11,214 nucleotides of DNA from Chloroflexota bacterium (GTDB lineage Bacteria > Chloroflexota > Dehalococcoidia > Lucifugimonadales > JACPCL1): positions 1-11,214 of the forward strand of contig JACQUH010000049.1 in NCBI GenBank assembly GCA_016210375.1, written 5' to 3'. The notes under the pieces are model-generated. The model did not search any database. It was not told where the DNA came from and saw only the letters and a list, made by a program, of their open reading frames with translations. Made by a program: the position numbers and the translations under genes. This document shows positions 1 through 6,411 of the stretch, piece by piece (the stretch's first letter is position 1; every line of letters starts with the position of its first letter).

Positions 1-731
1 ACATGGAGCGGGGGACCATACGGCTGGACAAGGTCAAGACAGTGGTTCTGGACGAAGCGGACGAGATGCTGGACATTGGCTTCGCACCGGACATAGACCG
101 AATCCTGCGTCAGACTCCCCGAAGGCGGCAGATGCTCCTCTTTTCCGCCACCATGCCGGAGCCAATCAAGCGGCTGGCTCACCGGTACATGCGGGACCCC
201 CAGTGGGTGCGGGTAGGTGGGGAGGCGAAGCCAGTGGAGCAGGTAGAGCAGGTGTATTACGAGGTGGCGCAGCGAGACCGGACCAAAGCCCTAGAGGAGC
301 TGCTGCATTCGCCGGGAGAGATCACCCAGGCCCTCATCTTCCGGCGCACCAAGGCTGGCGTGGACGACCTGGTCCGCCACCTCCAGCGCCGCAGGTACGA
401 CGTCCAGGGCATTCACGGTGATATGACTCAGGCCCAGCGGGACGCCGTTATGAAGCTGTTCCGCGCCCACCGTCTGCGCCTCCTGGTAGCGACCAACGTG
501 GCTGCGCGGGGGCTTGACATCTCCGACATCTCTCACGTCATCAACTACGACATGCCCAGCAACCTTGAAGAGTACGTCCACCGCATTGGCAGGACTGCCC
601 GCATGGGCAAAGGTGGGACCGCCATCACCTTCGTCTCCGAGTGGGACGTAGAGACCTTTGATGCTATCCAATCCCACGTAGGCGAGGAACTGAAGCTGAA
701 ACGGCTGGAGCGGCTGTACGCCAGCGCGTAA
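1..731 (+). CDS. DEAD-box ATP-dependent RNA helicase, C-terminal part (5' end outside window)
   Basis: ATP-dependent RNA-unwinding enzyme of superfamily 2, likely acting in ribosome assembly or RNA turnover in the cytoplasm. The frame is already open at the window edge. Counting from the first in-frame ATG at base 3, I see motif II DEAD (residues 17-20), motif III SAT (48-50), motif IV ALIFRRTK (110-117), the GIHGDM segment (137-142), motif V ATNVAARGLDI (163-173) and motif VI HRIGRTAR (193-200). The Q motif and Walker A (motif I) must lie upstream, so base 3 is not the real start. The protein stops about 40 residues after motif VI, with no long basic or RNA-binding tail of the kind seen in DeaD/CshA. 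It is therefore a minimal, RhlE-like core, and the subfamily cannot be fixed from this fragment. It ends at TAA and is followed by a strong hairpin terminator. Family call is secure; the specific name is not. Confidence 0.95.
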   Translation, partial: MERGTIRLDKVKTVVLDEADEMLDIGFAPDIDRILRQTPRRRQMLLFSATMPEPIKRLAHRYMRDPQWVRVGGEAKPVEQVEQVYYEVAQRDRTKALEELLHSPGEITQALIFRRTKAGVDDLVRHLQRRRYDVQGIHGDMTQAQRDAVMKLFRAHRLRLLVATNVAARGLDISDISHVINYDMPSNLEEYVHRIGRTARMGKGGTAITFVSEWDVETFDAIQSHVGEELKLKRLERLYASA

Positions 732-760
732 CGCCCCTCAGCTAGGCCTTGAACAGAGAA

Positions 761-792
761 GTGTGCCCACCCCGGGGTGGGCACACCTTTTT
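761..792. terminator. Bidirectional intrinsic terminator (26-bp perfect palindrome)
   Basis: Bases 761-786 form a perfect inverted repeat: 13-bp arms GTGTGCCCACCCC and GGGGTGGGCACAC with no spacer. On the plus strand it is followed by C and five T (788-792), which fits a Rho-independent terminator for the helicase gene ending 30 bases earlier. On the minus strand the bases after the palindrome read TTCTCTGTTC, moderately U-rich. It could therefore also end the convergent DUF5679 gene that stops at 828. Confidence 0.9.
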
Positions 793-827
793 ACTCGCTT
801 GCCGCCAGGACAGGAAGCCGGAACCTC

Positions 828-968
828 CTACGCCTTGCCCAGGCGGTATACCTTGGTCCCACATACGGGACATGTGCCCTGGGTAGCTGCCTGCCCGTTC
901 TTCAGCTTCACCTGCTGGGGGCGGGAAATCTCACGCTTGGTCCTGCACTTCAGACAATAGGCTTCCAT
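828..968 (-). CDS. DUF5679-type zinc-ribbon mini-protein, 46 aa
   Basis: A short gene on the minus strand. The protein begins MEAYCLKCRTKREIS and ends CPVCGTKVYRLGKA. It has two CxxC pairs (C5/C8 and C33/C36), a classic four-cysteine zinc ribbon, with the LKNGQAATQG segment between them. This pattern (CxKCR, KNGRPATQG, CPVCGTKxxRxGK) matches what I remember of the DUF5679 family, common in Chloroflexota and some other bacteria, with no established function. The ATG at 968 is preceded by a strong Shine-Dalgarno sequence (GGGAGGAAGC directly before ATG), and a promoter-like pair lies about 35 bases further up. It converges on the helicase gene across a shared terminator. It stands alone rather than in an operon. 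Function unknown; structural or nucleic-acid binding roles are only guesses. Confidence 0.88.
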   Translation of the reverse strand: MEAYCLKCRTKREISRPQQVKLKNGQAATQGTCPVCGTKVYRLGKA

Positions 969-1003
969 GCTTCCTCCCTGGCTTGCGGTTGATTGCTAGA
1001 AGC

Positions 1004-1032
1004 ATCCTAAGCTACTCTGGCAGATTCGGCAA
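1004..1032 (-). promoter_or_regulatory. Predicted sigma70-type promoter of the DUF5679 gene
   Basis: On the minus strand TTGCCG (1032-1027) is separated by 17 bases from TAGGAT (1009-1004). Each hexamer matches consensus at four of six positions and the spacing is ideal. Transcription would start near 997, giving a leader of about 28 bases that contains the strong ribosome binding site. It lies just outside the inverted-repeat element that begins at 1060. Confidence 0.4.
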
Positions 1033-1059
1033 GAGGTTGTCGGGCCATTTGGAAGCCTT

Positions 1060-1351
1060 CTTAGTAACTATCTCAAAATGGCTATTTCACCCCAGCCTGA
1101 TGGTTATTGACTAAATAACCTAACCCCTCTGGCTCCCTCCTTCGCTTCCCCGTTCACTGCGCTCAGGGCTTCGGCTCATTTAAGGACAGGTTCTCCCCGC
1201 ACGGGAAGGGGGGAAGATTCCTCAAGTCATCGTCCCCTTCTCTGCCACGGATAGGAGGACCCCAGGGGGAGAGGTCGGAACCATAGCAGCACAAGTATTT
1301 GGTTGATGACCATCAGGGGCAGTACATAAACATCCTGAGATAGTTTCTAAG
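1060..1351. mobile_element. MITE-like non-coding element A with ~57-bp terminal inverted repeats
   Basis: The gap between the DUF5679 gene and hisD (969-1372) holds no convincing gene. Most of it is one symmetric element. Bases 1060-1117 and the reverse complement of 1296-1351 align end to end. Both begin CTTAGxAACTATCTCA, and both contain CCTGATGG followed by a variable stretch ending AAATA. In the innermost 22 bases 18 match and all four differences are transitions; a 2-base gap is needed in the middle. Similarity stops at 1060 and 1351. The interior (1118-1295) is C-rich and includes TAACCCCTCTGGCTCCC, which recurs in element B. No transposase and no clear target-site duplication are seen. 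It could be a miniature inverted-repeat transposable element or a long hairpin acting at the 3' end of hisD, whose stop lies 21 bases away. Confidence 0.65.
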
Positions 1352-1372
1352 CCCCTGGTTGCGCAGGGCATG

Positions 1373-2704
1373 TTATGCCCTGGCCCGCAGCTCTGCAGCG
1401 CGGGCGTGGCCGGTGAACCCCTCGGCATAGGCAATGGTTGCGGCGGCGGAGGCGAGTTGGCGCGCCGCCTCCGGGCTGAGCGCCACCACCGGGATGCGCT
1501 TGATGAACTGGTCCACCCCCAGGTAGGAGGCAAACCGCGCCGTCCCGTGGGTGGGCAACGTGTGGCTGGGGCCCGCCACGTAGTCCCCCATGACCTCGGC
1601 GGAACTGGCGCCCAGGAACAGCCCACCAGCGTTACGGACCAGGGAGACCCATCGCCAGGGGTCATTCACGTTCAGGCACAGGTGCTCCGGCGCAATAAGG
1701 TTGCCCACCTCTATCGCCTCCTCCAGGGTGTCCATCAGGACCAGGGCGCCCTGCCCGTTCAGGGCCGCGGCAGCGATGTCCCTGCGCGAGAGGCCCTCAA
1801 GCTGGGAGGCCAGCTCCTGTTCCACCCGCTTCAACAGGACCTCGGAGGTGGTGATGAGCACCGGGGTAGCCAGGATGTCGTGCTCCGCCTGGCCCAGCAG
1901 GTCCGCAGCGCACAGCGCGGCGTTCGCGGCCCCGTCCGCCACCACGACGGTCTCCGTCGGTCCAAAGACGCCGTCAATCCCCACCTGGCCGAAGAGTTGC
2001 TGCTTGGCCAGCGACACAAACAGGTTGCCTGGCCCGCATATCTTGTCCACTCGGGGCACCGACTCCGTGCCATAGGCCATGGCGGCTATGGCCTGGGCGC
2101 CGCCAATGCGGAAGACCTGGTCAGCCCCGGCGATATGGGCCGCCGCCAGCGCCACGGGGCTGGCGTTGAGGCCGTCCCGGGCCGGGGTGCAGAGGATCAC
2201 CTCTTTGACGCCCGCGGCACGGGCCACGCAGACGGTCATGATGACGGTGGACGGATACGCCGCTGTACCGCCCGGGGAGTAGACGCCCACTCGTTCCAGA
2301 GGCACCACCATCTCCCCCAGCCCGGTCTCAGCGTCGTGCCAACTCCTGGGCGCAGAGGCTACCGCGAACTGCGTCACTCGCTCCGCTGCCATCTCCAGAG
2401 CGCTCCGAAGCTCCCTGGGCAGGCCCTCCAGGGCGTCCTCCATGGCCGAGGGAGGCACCTCTAGCTCGGTCAGTGCGATGCCGTCAATGCGCAGGGTCAG
2501 TTCTTTGAGGACGGCGTCGCCCCCTCTTCTCACCTCCTGGAGGATACGGGATACCACCTCGTGGATGGTGTAGGGCTGGCCGAAGATCTCCTGGCTCCGA
2601 CGGGCCACCTCCTGGGCAAGGGGCATGGGTATCTCCTGGGACAGGAGGTTGCCACGGCCCGCGACGAACTCCCTCGCCTGCTGCATCCCCCTGAGCACCC
2701 TCAC
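1373..2704 (-). CDS. hisD: Histidinol dehydrogenase
   Basis: Catalyses the last two steps of histidine synthesis, oxidising L-histidinol to L-histidine with two NAD+ in the cytoplasm. The 443-residue length is normal for the family. Hallmarks are visible in order: ICGPGN (222-227), FGPTETVVVAD (247-257), QAEHD (272-276), APEHL (338-342) and GDYVAGPSHTLPT (373-385), with EGFTGH near the end. By comparison with E. coli HisD, the zinc ligands would be Q272, H275, D374 and H433, and the catalytic pair E340/H341; all are present, so the enzyme should be active. The start is GTG at 2704, inside a GTGA overlap with the stop of the preceding phospholipase-like gene. A GGAGGGG ribosome binding site lies eight bases upstream. 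This is the last gene of the cluster, and inverted-repeat element A begins 21 bases past its stop. Confidence 0.97.
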   Translation of the reverse strand: MRVLRGMQQAREFVAGRGNLLSQEIPMPLAQEVARRSQEIFGQPYTIHEVVSRILQEVRRGGDAVLKELTLRIDGIALTELEVPPSAMEDALEGLPRELRSALEMAAERVTQFAVASAPRSWHDAETGLGEMVVPLERVGVYSPGGTAAYPSTVIMTVCVARAAGVKEVILCTPARDGLNASPVALAAAHIAGADQVFRIGGAQAIAAMAYGTESVPRVDKICGPGNLFVSLAKQQLFGQVGIDGVFGPTETVVVADGAANAALCAADLLGQAEHDILATPVLITTSEVLLKRVEQELASQLEGLSRRDIAAAALNGQGALVLMDTLEEAIEVGNLIAPEHLCLNVNDPWRWVSLVRNAGGLFLGASSAEVMGDYVAGPSHTLPTHGTARFASYLGVDQFIKRIPVVALSPEAARQLASAAATIAYAEGFTGHARAAELRARA

Positions 2705-3453
2705 GGCAGGTACCCCTCCATCGCCCGGCCCCAGGCCCGGACGATGGTCTCTCGGTACTCTCCAACGGCCCTGCGGGGCACCTGCCGGTACACCTGCTCC
2801 AGGCTGTGCGGCAAAGCGTCCAGGAACTGCTGGGCGATGGCCTGGGCTGTGCCATTCTCTTGCGGGTACTGGCGGCGGGCCATGAACAGCAGCCGCTCCC
2901 AGGTGAAGGGGCGTTGCGCAGATTCTGCGACTCGCTGCCGGAACTCGGCCAGGGTTTGACGGTTCAGGAACTCCACATTCACTCCCTGGTGGGCCTCGGT
3001 CAGGGCAGGGGCAACCCTTTGAAAACCGGCATGTCGCTCCACCGCCAGGCGGTCCATGTCCAACTGCACGGCCCTGTCCATGACGTTGGCCGTCACCTCG
3101 TCCGGGTACACCTCACGGTTGCCGAAGTAGGGCCGATACATCTTGATGATCCACGCCTCGTCCGCCAGTAGGTGGGATATGTAGCCCGCCATGAAGGCCT
3201 GGGTGCTTGCCGAGAGCGCGCCCGCCGTGGCTAGGCCGGGGTGCGCCTGGAACATGCTGGCCATTCCCGCCCCCAGGATGTCGTTGCTGATGGGCGCGAA
3301 GTGAGTATCATCGCGGTGGCCGTGGGTGACCATGCGGATGTCCGGGGTGCAGCTCCCCAGGAGAAAGGCGCCCAGGTGCTCGCCGATGGCGTCATGAGAA
3401 AGGCTGGCCGCACATTCCAGGGCAATGTCCAGGTGGGCGGTGAGGTTCGGCAC
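2701..3453 (-). CDS. Zinc-dependent phospholipase C-like protein (PF00882-type)
   Basis: A 250-residue protein resembling the zinc-dependent phospholipase C family. Family-like features are an early His (H7), GAFLLGSCTPDIR (28-40), DDTHF (48-52) with H51, and GYISHLLADEAW (90-101) with H94 and D98. These His and Asp residues are spaced as expected for a metal centre. No signal peptide or membrane segment is evident, so secretion, as in clostridial toxins, is unlikely; an intracellular metal-dependent hydrolase is a better guess. The substrate is unknown. The start is GTG at 3453, with an excellent site (GGGGAGGTGA) seven or eight bases upstream that lies within the end of hisG. The gap to hisG is six bases, and its TGA stop overlaps the hisD GTG by four bases. 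Its placement between hisG and hisD implies co-expression with histidine synthesis, but I know of no role for this family in that pathway. Confidence 0.75.
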   Translation of the reverse strand: MPNLTAHLDIALECAASLSHDAIGEHLGAFLLGSCTPDIRMVTHGHRDDTHFAPISNDILGAGMASMFQAHPGLATAGALSASTQAFMAGYISHLLADEAWIIKMYRPYFGNREVYPDEVTANVMDRAVQLDMDRLAVERHAGFQRVAPALTEAHQGVNVEFLNRQTLAEFRQRVAESAQRPFTWERLLFMARRQYPQENGTAQAIAQQFLDALPHSLEQVYRQVPRRAVGEYRETIVRAWGRAMEGYLP

Positions 3454-3459
3454 AGGCCG

Positions 3460-4482
3460 TCACCTCCCCTCACGCAGGGACTGCTGGAGGCGCTGGAAGG
3501 TAGGCGAGGCCCCGTGGTACACGTATCGTGGCTGGAGCACGGAGATGCCAATACCGCCCACGGCCCGCAGGTAGTCCAGGGCGTCCTGAAGGGCGGACTG
3601 GGGCACCACCACGGTGATGGCGAACCAGCTATCCCCCTCGGGCGTATACACCTGGGCAACCGTGGGCCCCTTCAGCCCCGCGAGGTCCTTGCGGTCCAGG
3701 ATGGCCCGCGCCACCTGCTCGGGCGAGTTGCCCCGCACGTTGGCGGTGATGCGGAAGTAGTGGCCGGCCTCCAGGTGTCCCTCAATGCGCTCTATCAGGC
3801 GGCGGGCCAGCTCCTGTTTCGCAGGGCTGTCCCCAAGGGTCCGGCGGTTGCCGATGACGCAGGCCTGGGAGCGCAGCAGCGTGCCATCCACCAGGGTCTT
3901 GAGCTGGTTCTCCCGCAGGGTGGTGCCCGTGGCAGAGATGTCCACGATGACATCGGCAAACCCCATGAGAGGCGCTGCCTCCAGGGTGCCGCTGGACTGC
4001 ACCAGGGTGAAGTAGTTGATGCCCCGGCCATAGAAGGAGCGCTGGGTCAGGCGCGGGTACTTGGTGGCGACCCGCAGGTCGCGGCCCCGCTCGCGGAACT
4101 CCAGGGCCAGGTCTGCCATGTCCGCCATCTCTGTCACATCCACCCAGGCCACAGGCACGGCCAGCACCAGCTCGCACTGGCTGTACCCCAGGTCCTCGCA
4201 GATGATGAGGCCGTCGCCATCGTCGGTATGGGACTCGGAGAAGCGGTCCAGCCCCACCAGGCCCACGTCTGCGCTGCCCTCCTCCACCTTGCCGGTAATA
4301 TCGGCGGCCCGCTGGAAAAGCACCAGGACGCCGGGAAGAGAGCCTAGTGAGCCGGTGTAGCGGCGGGTATTCCCGCGGTGCACCGCCAGGCCACACTCGC
4401 CCAGGAAGCCAAGGGTGGCCTCGTACATTTCTCCATCGCTGGGTATGGCGAGCCTCAGCGGCTCATTGCCGTTCTGGGACAT
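3460..4482 (-). CDS. hisG: ATP phosphoribosyltransferase, long form with C-terminal regulatory domain
   Basis: Catalyses the first, committed step of histidine synthesis: ATP plus PRPP give phosphoribosyl-ATP. From the ATG at 4482 the protein has 340 residues. The catalytic part covers about 1-235, with LRLAIPSDG near the N-terminus, ADVGLVGLD (71-79) and the PRPP-binding stretch DISATGTTLRENQL (181-194). A further ~100 residues, from YFRITANVRGNSPEQV (242-257) to about 325, match the ACT-like HisG_C domain that mediates histidine feedback inhibition in long-form enzymes. Short-form HisG proteins of about 210 residues lack it. The frame can be extended four codons to TTG at 4494, but ATG is preferred. 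Either start overlaps the end of the preceding HisRS/HisZ-like gene (20 or 32 bases). A GGGAAAGG stretch lies upstream. It should depend on PRPP made by the prs product encoded at 9420. Confidence 0.95.
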   Translation of the reverse strand: MSQNGNEPLRLAIPSDGEMYEATLGFLGECGLAVHRGNTRRYTGSLGSLPGVLVLFQRAADITGKVEEGSADVGLVGLDRFSESHTDDGDGLIICEDLGYSQCELVLAVPVAWVDVTEMADMADLALEFRERGRDLRVATKYPRLTQRSFYGRGINYFTLVQSSGTLEAAPLMGFADVIVDISATGTTLRENQLKTLVDGTLLRSQACVIGNRRTLGDSPAKQELARRLIERIEGHLEAGHYFRITANVRGNSPEQVARAILDRKDLAGLKGPTVAQVYTPEGDSWFAITVVVPQSALQDALDYLRAVGGIGISVLQPRYVYHGASPTFQRLQQSLREGR

Positions 4483-5893
4483 CCGTATGCACAACCTTTC
4501 CCTGCCGGTCTACCGTGGCGATGCCCTTGATGGCCCTGGCCTGGGCATACAGGACGCAGGCCCTCAGAGGCCGCAGGGAGGGTTCAATCTCCACAGTGTA
4601 CCCTTGCCCCCTCAGGCGCTCCGCCTCCTGGATGGCCGACCCCTGGGCAACGGCATCCCTGGCCCGCACGAGCAGGGCATTCCCCTGGGGTCGCCACCGG
4701 TGCTCCAGGCCCGCGCGGTTTACCAGCTCAACGACATGCTCCAGGGTCCAGGCGAACCCCATGGCAGGGATAGGCTCCCCGCCGCCCAGTGCCTGCGCCA
4801 GGCCGTCGTAGCGGCCCCCGCCTCCCAGGGATACATCCCCCATTATCGCATGGTGGACCTCAAAAACGACGCCTGTGTAGTAGGCGATACCCCTGCCCAG
4901 GCCCAGGTCCAGGGACACCTGCCCATCCAGCCCGTAGTGGGACAGCAGGCCCAGGGCCTCTTCCAGCCGGTCCATCTCCGCCCGAGCCGCTGGAGCGCGC
5001 ACCAGGCCCCGCACCTTGCCAAAGGCCTGGGCCGGAGCACCTCGCACCTGGGACACCTGGGCCACCAGCTCCAGGGCCTCTCCTACGTGCTCAGCCCCCT
5101 GCCGCAGGGACTGCTTCCGAAGGAAACGTTCACGGATCTCCTGGGGCGTCCGCACACCGAAGGCAGAGGCAGCGGATGTTGTCTGGAAGTAGCGCTCTAT
5201 CAGGGCAATGCCCGCCTCGTCCAGGGGCGCGGCCTCGGAGCCGTCGGTCCCGGCGCCTCCCCGAAGAAGCTCCAGGGCGCTGGCCTGTTCCCGCACCTGG
5301 GCGACTCCCTCGGGTCCCCGTCCCAACTGCGAAAGGTGGCTGAGGAGGAAGAGCCTGGCCCGGTCGGAAAGGCCCAGGGATTCCAGCAGCGCGCCAACAA
5401 AACCCAGGTGCCCCACGACAAGCTGGCAGCCGCTCACGCCCAGACGCGCGATACCCTGGCAGGCCATGGCCATGACCTCGGCGTCGGCCCCCGGCCCCTT
5501 CGCGCCCAGGACCTCCGCCCCTGCCTGGGTGAACTGGCGATAGCCAGCGCCCTCCTCCACCTGGTAGCGGAAGACCGGCCCCAGGTAGCAGTAGCGGGCA
5601 GGCAGCTCGGCGGGGTGCAGGCCATCAAGGTACGCCCGCACCACAGAGGAGGTGAGCTCCGGGCGCAGGCTTACCCTGTGGCCGCCGGGGTCGGAGAAGG
5701 TGTACATCCTGCTGGCCAGCTCGCCCCCGGACTTGCGCAGCAGCAGGTCTGTCGGCTCAAGGACCGGGGTGTCAATACGGCGGTAGCCGTAGCCAGCCAG
5801 GTGGGTGCACAGGGCTGCTCCGATAGCTTCCCGCAGCAGGACATCCTCGGGGCCGTAGTCTGCCATGCCTTTGAGGCGCGTGGGGGATTGCAA
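4463..5893 (-). CDS. Histidyl-tRNA synthetase family protein (HisZ-like regulatory subunit or HisRS)
   Basis: A class II synthetase-fold protein. With TTG at 5893 as start it has 476 residues and an N-terminus RLKGMADYGPED typical of HisRS/HisZ. Key segments are SLRPELT (75-81), motif 2 FRYQ (108-111), YRQFTQAGAEVLG (118-130), LGRGIAYYTGVVFE (332-345), GGGGRYDGL (357-365) and IPAMGFAW (375-382). A C-terminal region (about 405-472) looks like a weak anticodon-binding domain. Residues used by HisRS for adenylation (E79, T81, R109, Q120, E127, R334) seem conserved, but the usual RGLDYY is RGIAYY. Standing first in a his operon directly before hisG argues for HisZ. The long-form HisG and retained active-site residues argue for a real synthetase. 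The open frame extends to TTG at 6010, but a promoter at 5969-5997 lies inside that extension. ATG at 5866 is the alternative start. Confidence 0.82.
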   Translation of the reverse strand: MQSPTRLKGMADYGPEDVLLREAIGAALCTHLAGYGYRRIDTPVLEPTDLLLRKSGGELASRMYTFSDPGGHRVSLRPELTSSVVRAYLDGLHPAELPARYCYLGPVFRYQVEEGAGYRQFTQAGAEVLGAKGPGADAEVMAMACQGIARLGVSGCQLVVGHLGFVGALLESLGLSDRARLFLLSHLSQLGRGPEGVAQVREQASALELLRGGAGTDGSEAAPLDEAGIALIERYFQTTSAASAFGVRTPQEIRERFLRKQSLRQGAEHVGEALELVAQVSQVRGAPAQAFGKVRGLVRAPAARAEMDRLEEALGLLSHYGLDGQVSLDLGLGRGIAYYTGVVFEVHHAIMGDVSLGGGGRYDGLAQALGGGEPIPAMGFAWTLEHVVELVNRAGLEHRWRPQGNALLVRARDAVAQGSAIQEAERLRGQGYTVEIEPSLRPLRACVLYAQARAIKGIATVDRQGKVVHTDVPERQ

Positions 5894-5968
5894 AGGGGGT
5901 ACGACCTGTTTCAGCCCTGTGCGAGCGAGAAGAGCCGCAGGTGTGACAGCCAGGGCAAAGATGTCCCT

Positions 5969-5997
5969 ATTGTAGCGGAGGCTAGGGTCAGGTTCAA
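5969..5997 (-). promoter_or_regulatory. Predicted sigma70-type promoter of the his cluster
   Basis: On the minus strand TTGAAC (5997-5992) and TACAAT (5974-5969) are separated by exactly 17 bases. Matches to consensus are four of six and five of six. Transcription would begin around 5962, leaving a leader of about 70 bases before the TTG at 5893 or about 95 before the ATG at 5866. I saw no run of His codons and no T-box-like structure in this leader, so no attenuation mechanism is evident. The promoter lies between the HisRS/HisZ-like gene and element B. Confidence 0.65.
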
Positions 5998-6200
5998 CGT
6001 TCGCCGCCAACCGGTTCTGCCTGCGTGGGAGTGGAGGCGCCGTCCCCTGGCACTAAAGTGCCAGGTTTTCAGTCCACCCAACCCCCGACTTGTGGTCTTT
6101 GACTAATTATGAGGCCAACGAGAGCCAACCTCTCCCCCTGTGGGACCCCTCTCCTGGGAGGGGCCTTGTTCCAAAAGTGCTTTCACCTCACCCCGTTTGT

Positions 6201-6224
6201 CCCCCTCTCCTGCTGGAGAGGGGG
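6201..6224. repeat. Hairpin: 10-bp perfect stem, 4-base loop (element B)
   Basis: CCCCCTCTCC (6201-6210) and GGAGAGGGGG (6215-6224) are exact reverse complements around TGCT. A smaller related hairpin lies just upstream at 6146-6163 (CCCCTC and GAGGGG, 6-base loop). No T-run follows on either strand, so neither is a textbook terminator. Confidence 0.8.
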
Positions 6225-6254
6225 AATTTGAATCTGGGGACACCCCAGACCCCG

Positions 6255-6277
6255 GCAGGAAACCCAAGGTTTCCTGC
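6255..6277. repeat. Hairpin: 10-bp perfect stem, 3-base loop (element B)
   Basis: GCAGGAAACC (6255-6264) pairs exactly with GGTTTCCTGC (6268-6277) around CAA. Its sequence differs from the C/G-run hairpins beside it, so the element is not a simple tandem repeat. Confidence 0.8.
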
Positions 6278-6333
6278 ACCTTCATGACTTTTGGTGCAAA
6301 GCCCCTGGGAGGGGAGGGGGACGATGTTGTGAA

Positions 6334-6372
6334 GAATGGGTGTGATGCGGCAAAGCCGCATCACACCCATTC
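6334..6372. repeat. Hairpin: 18-bp perfect stem, AAA loop (element B)
   Basis: GAATGGGTGTGATGCGGC (6334-6351) and its exact reverse complement (6355-6372) flank a three-base AAA loop. It is the strongest structure in the window after the terminator at 761. On the minus strand the following bases read TTCACAACATCG, only weakly U-rich, so termination of leftward transcription from the thiolase is possible but not obvious. Confidence 0.9.
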
Positions 6373-6383
6373 AAACCTATCTT

Positions 6384-6411
6384 CTCCCCCTTCCCCCAAG
6401 GGAAGGGGGAG
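6384..6411. repeat. Hairpin: 12-bp perfect stem, 4-base loop (element B)
   Basis: CTCCCCCTTCCC (6384-6395) pairs exactly with GGGAAGGGGGAG (6400-6411) around CCAA. A looser version of the same C-run/G-run motif occurs in element A at 1192-1213, supporting kinship of the two elements. Confidence 0.85.

Noticed and set aside
1370..2464. 364-codon plus-strand open frame opposite hisD
   Set aside because: Antisense shadow; hisD on the other strand is complete, with all catalytic residues.
3241..4347. 368-codon plus-strand open frame spanning parts of the phospholipase-like gene and hisG
   Set aside because: It crosses two well-supported minus-strand genes and has no recognisable domain.
5866..5962. 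Histidine attenuator or T-box in the his leader
   Set aside because: I saw no cluster of His codons, no leader peptide and no terminator/antiterminator pair in this short leader.
4415..6106. 563-codon plus-strand open frame opposite the HisRS/HisZ-like gene
   Set aside because: Shadow of the real minus-strand gene in high-GC DNA. The translation is rich in G, P, Q and R with no family features, whereas the minus strand shows clear class II synthetase motifs.
6100..6290. Short open frames on both strands within element B
   Set aside because: They arise from C-run and G-run hairpins; low-complexity Pro/Ser/Gly translations with no ribosome binding site.
6146..6411. CRISPR-like array
   Set aside because: The hairpins differ in sequence and spacing, with no identical direct repeats and no cas genes nearby.
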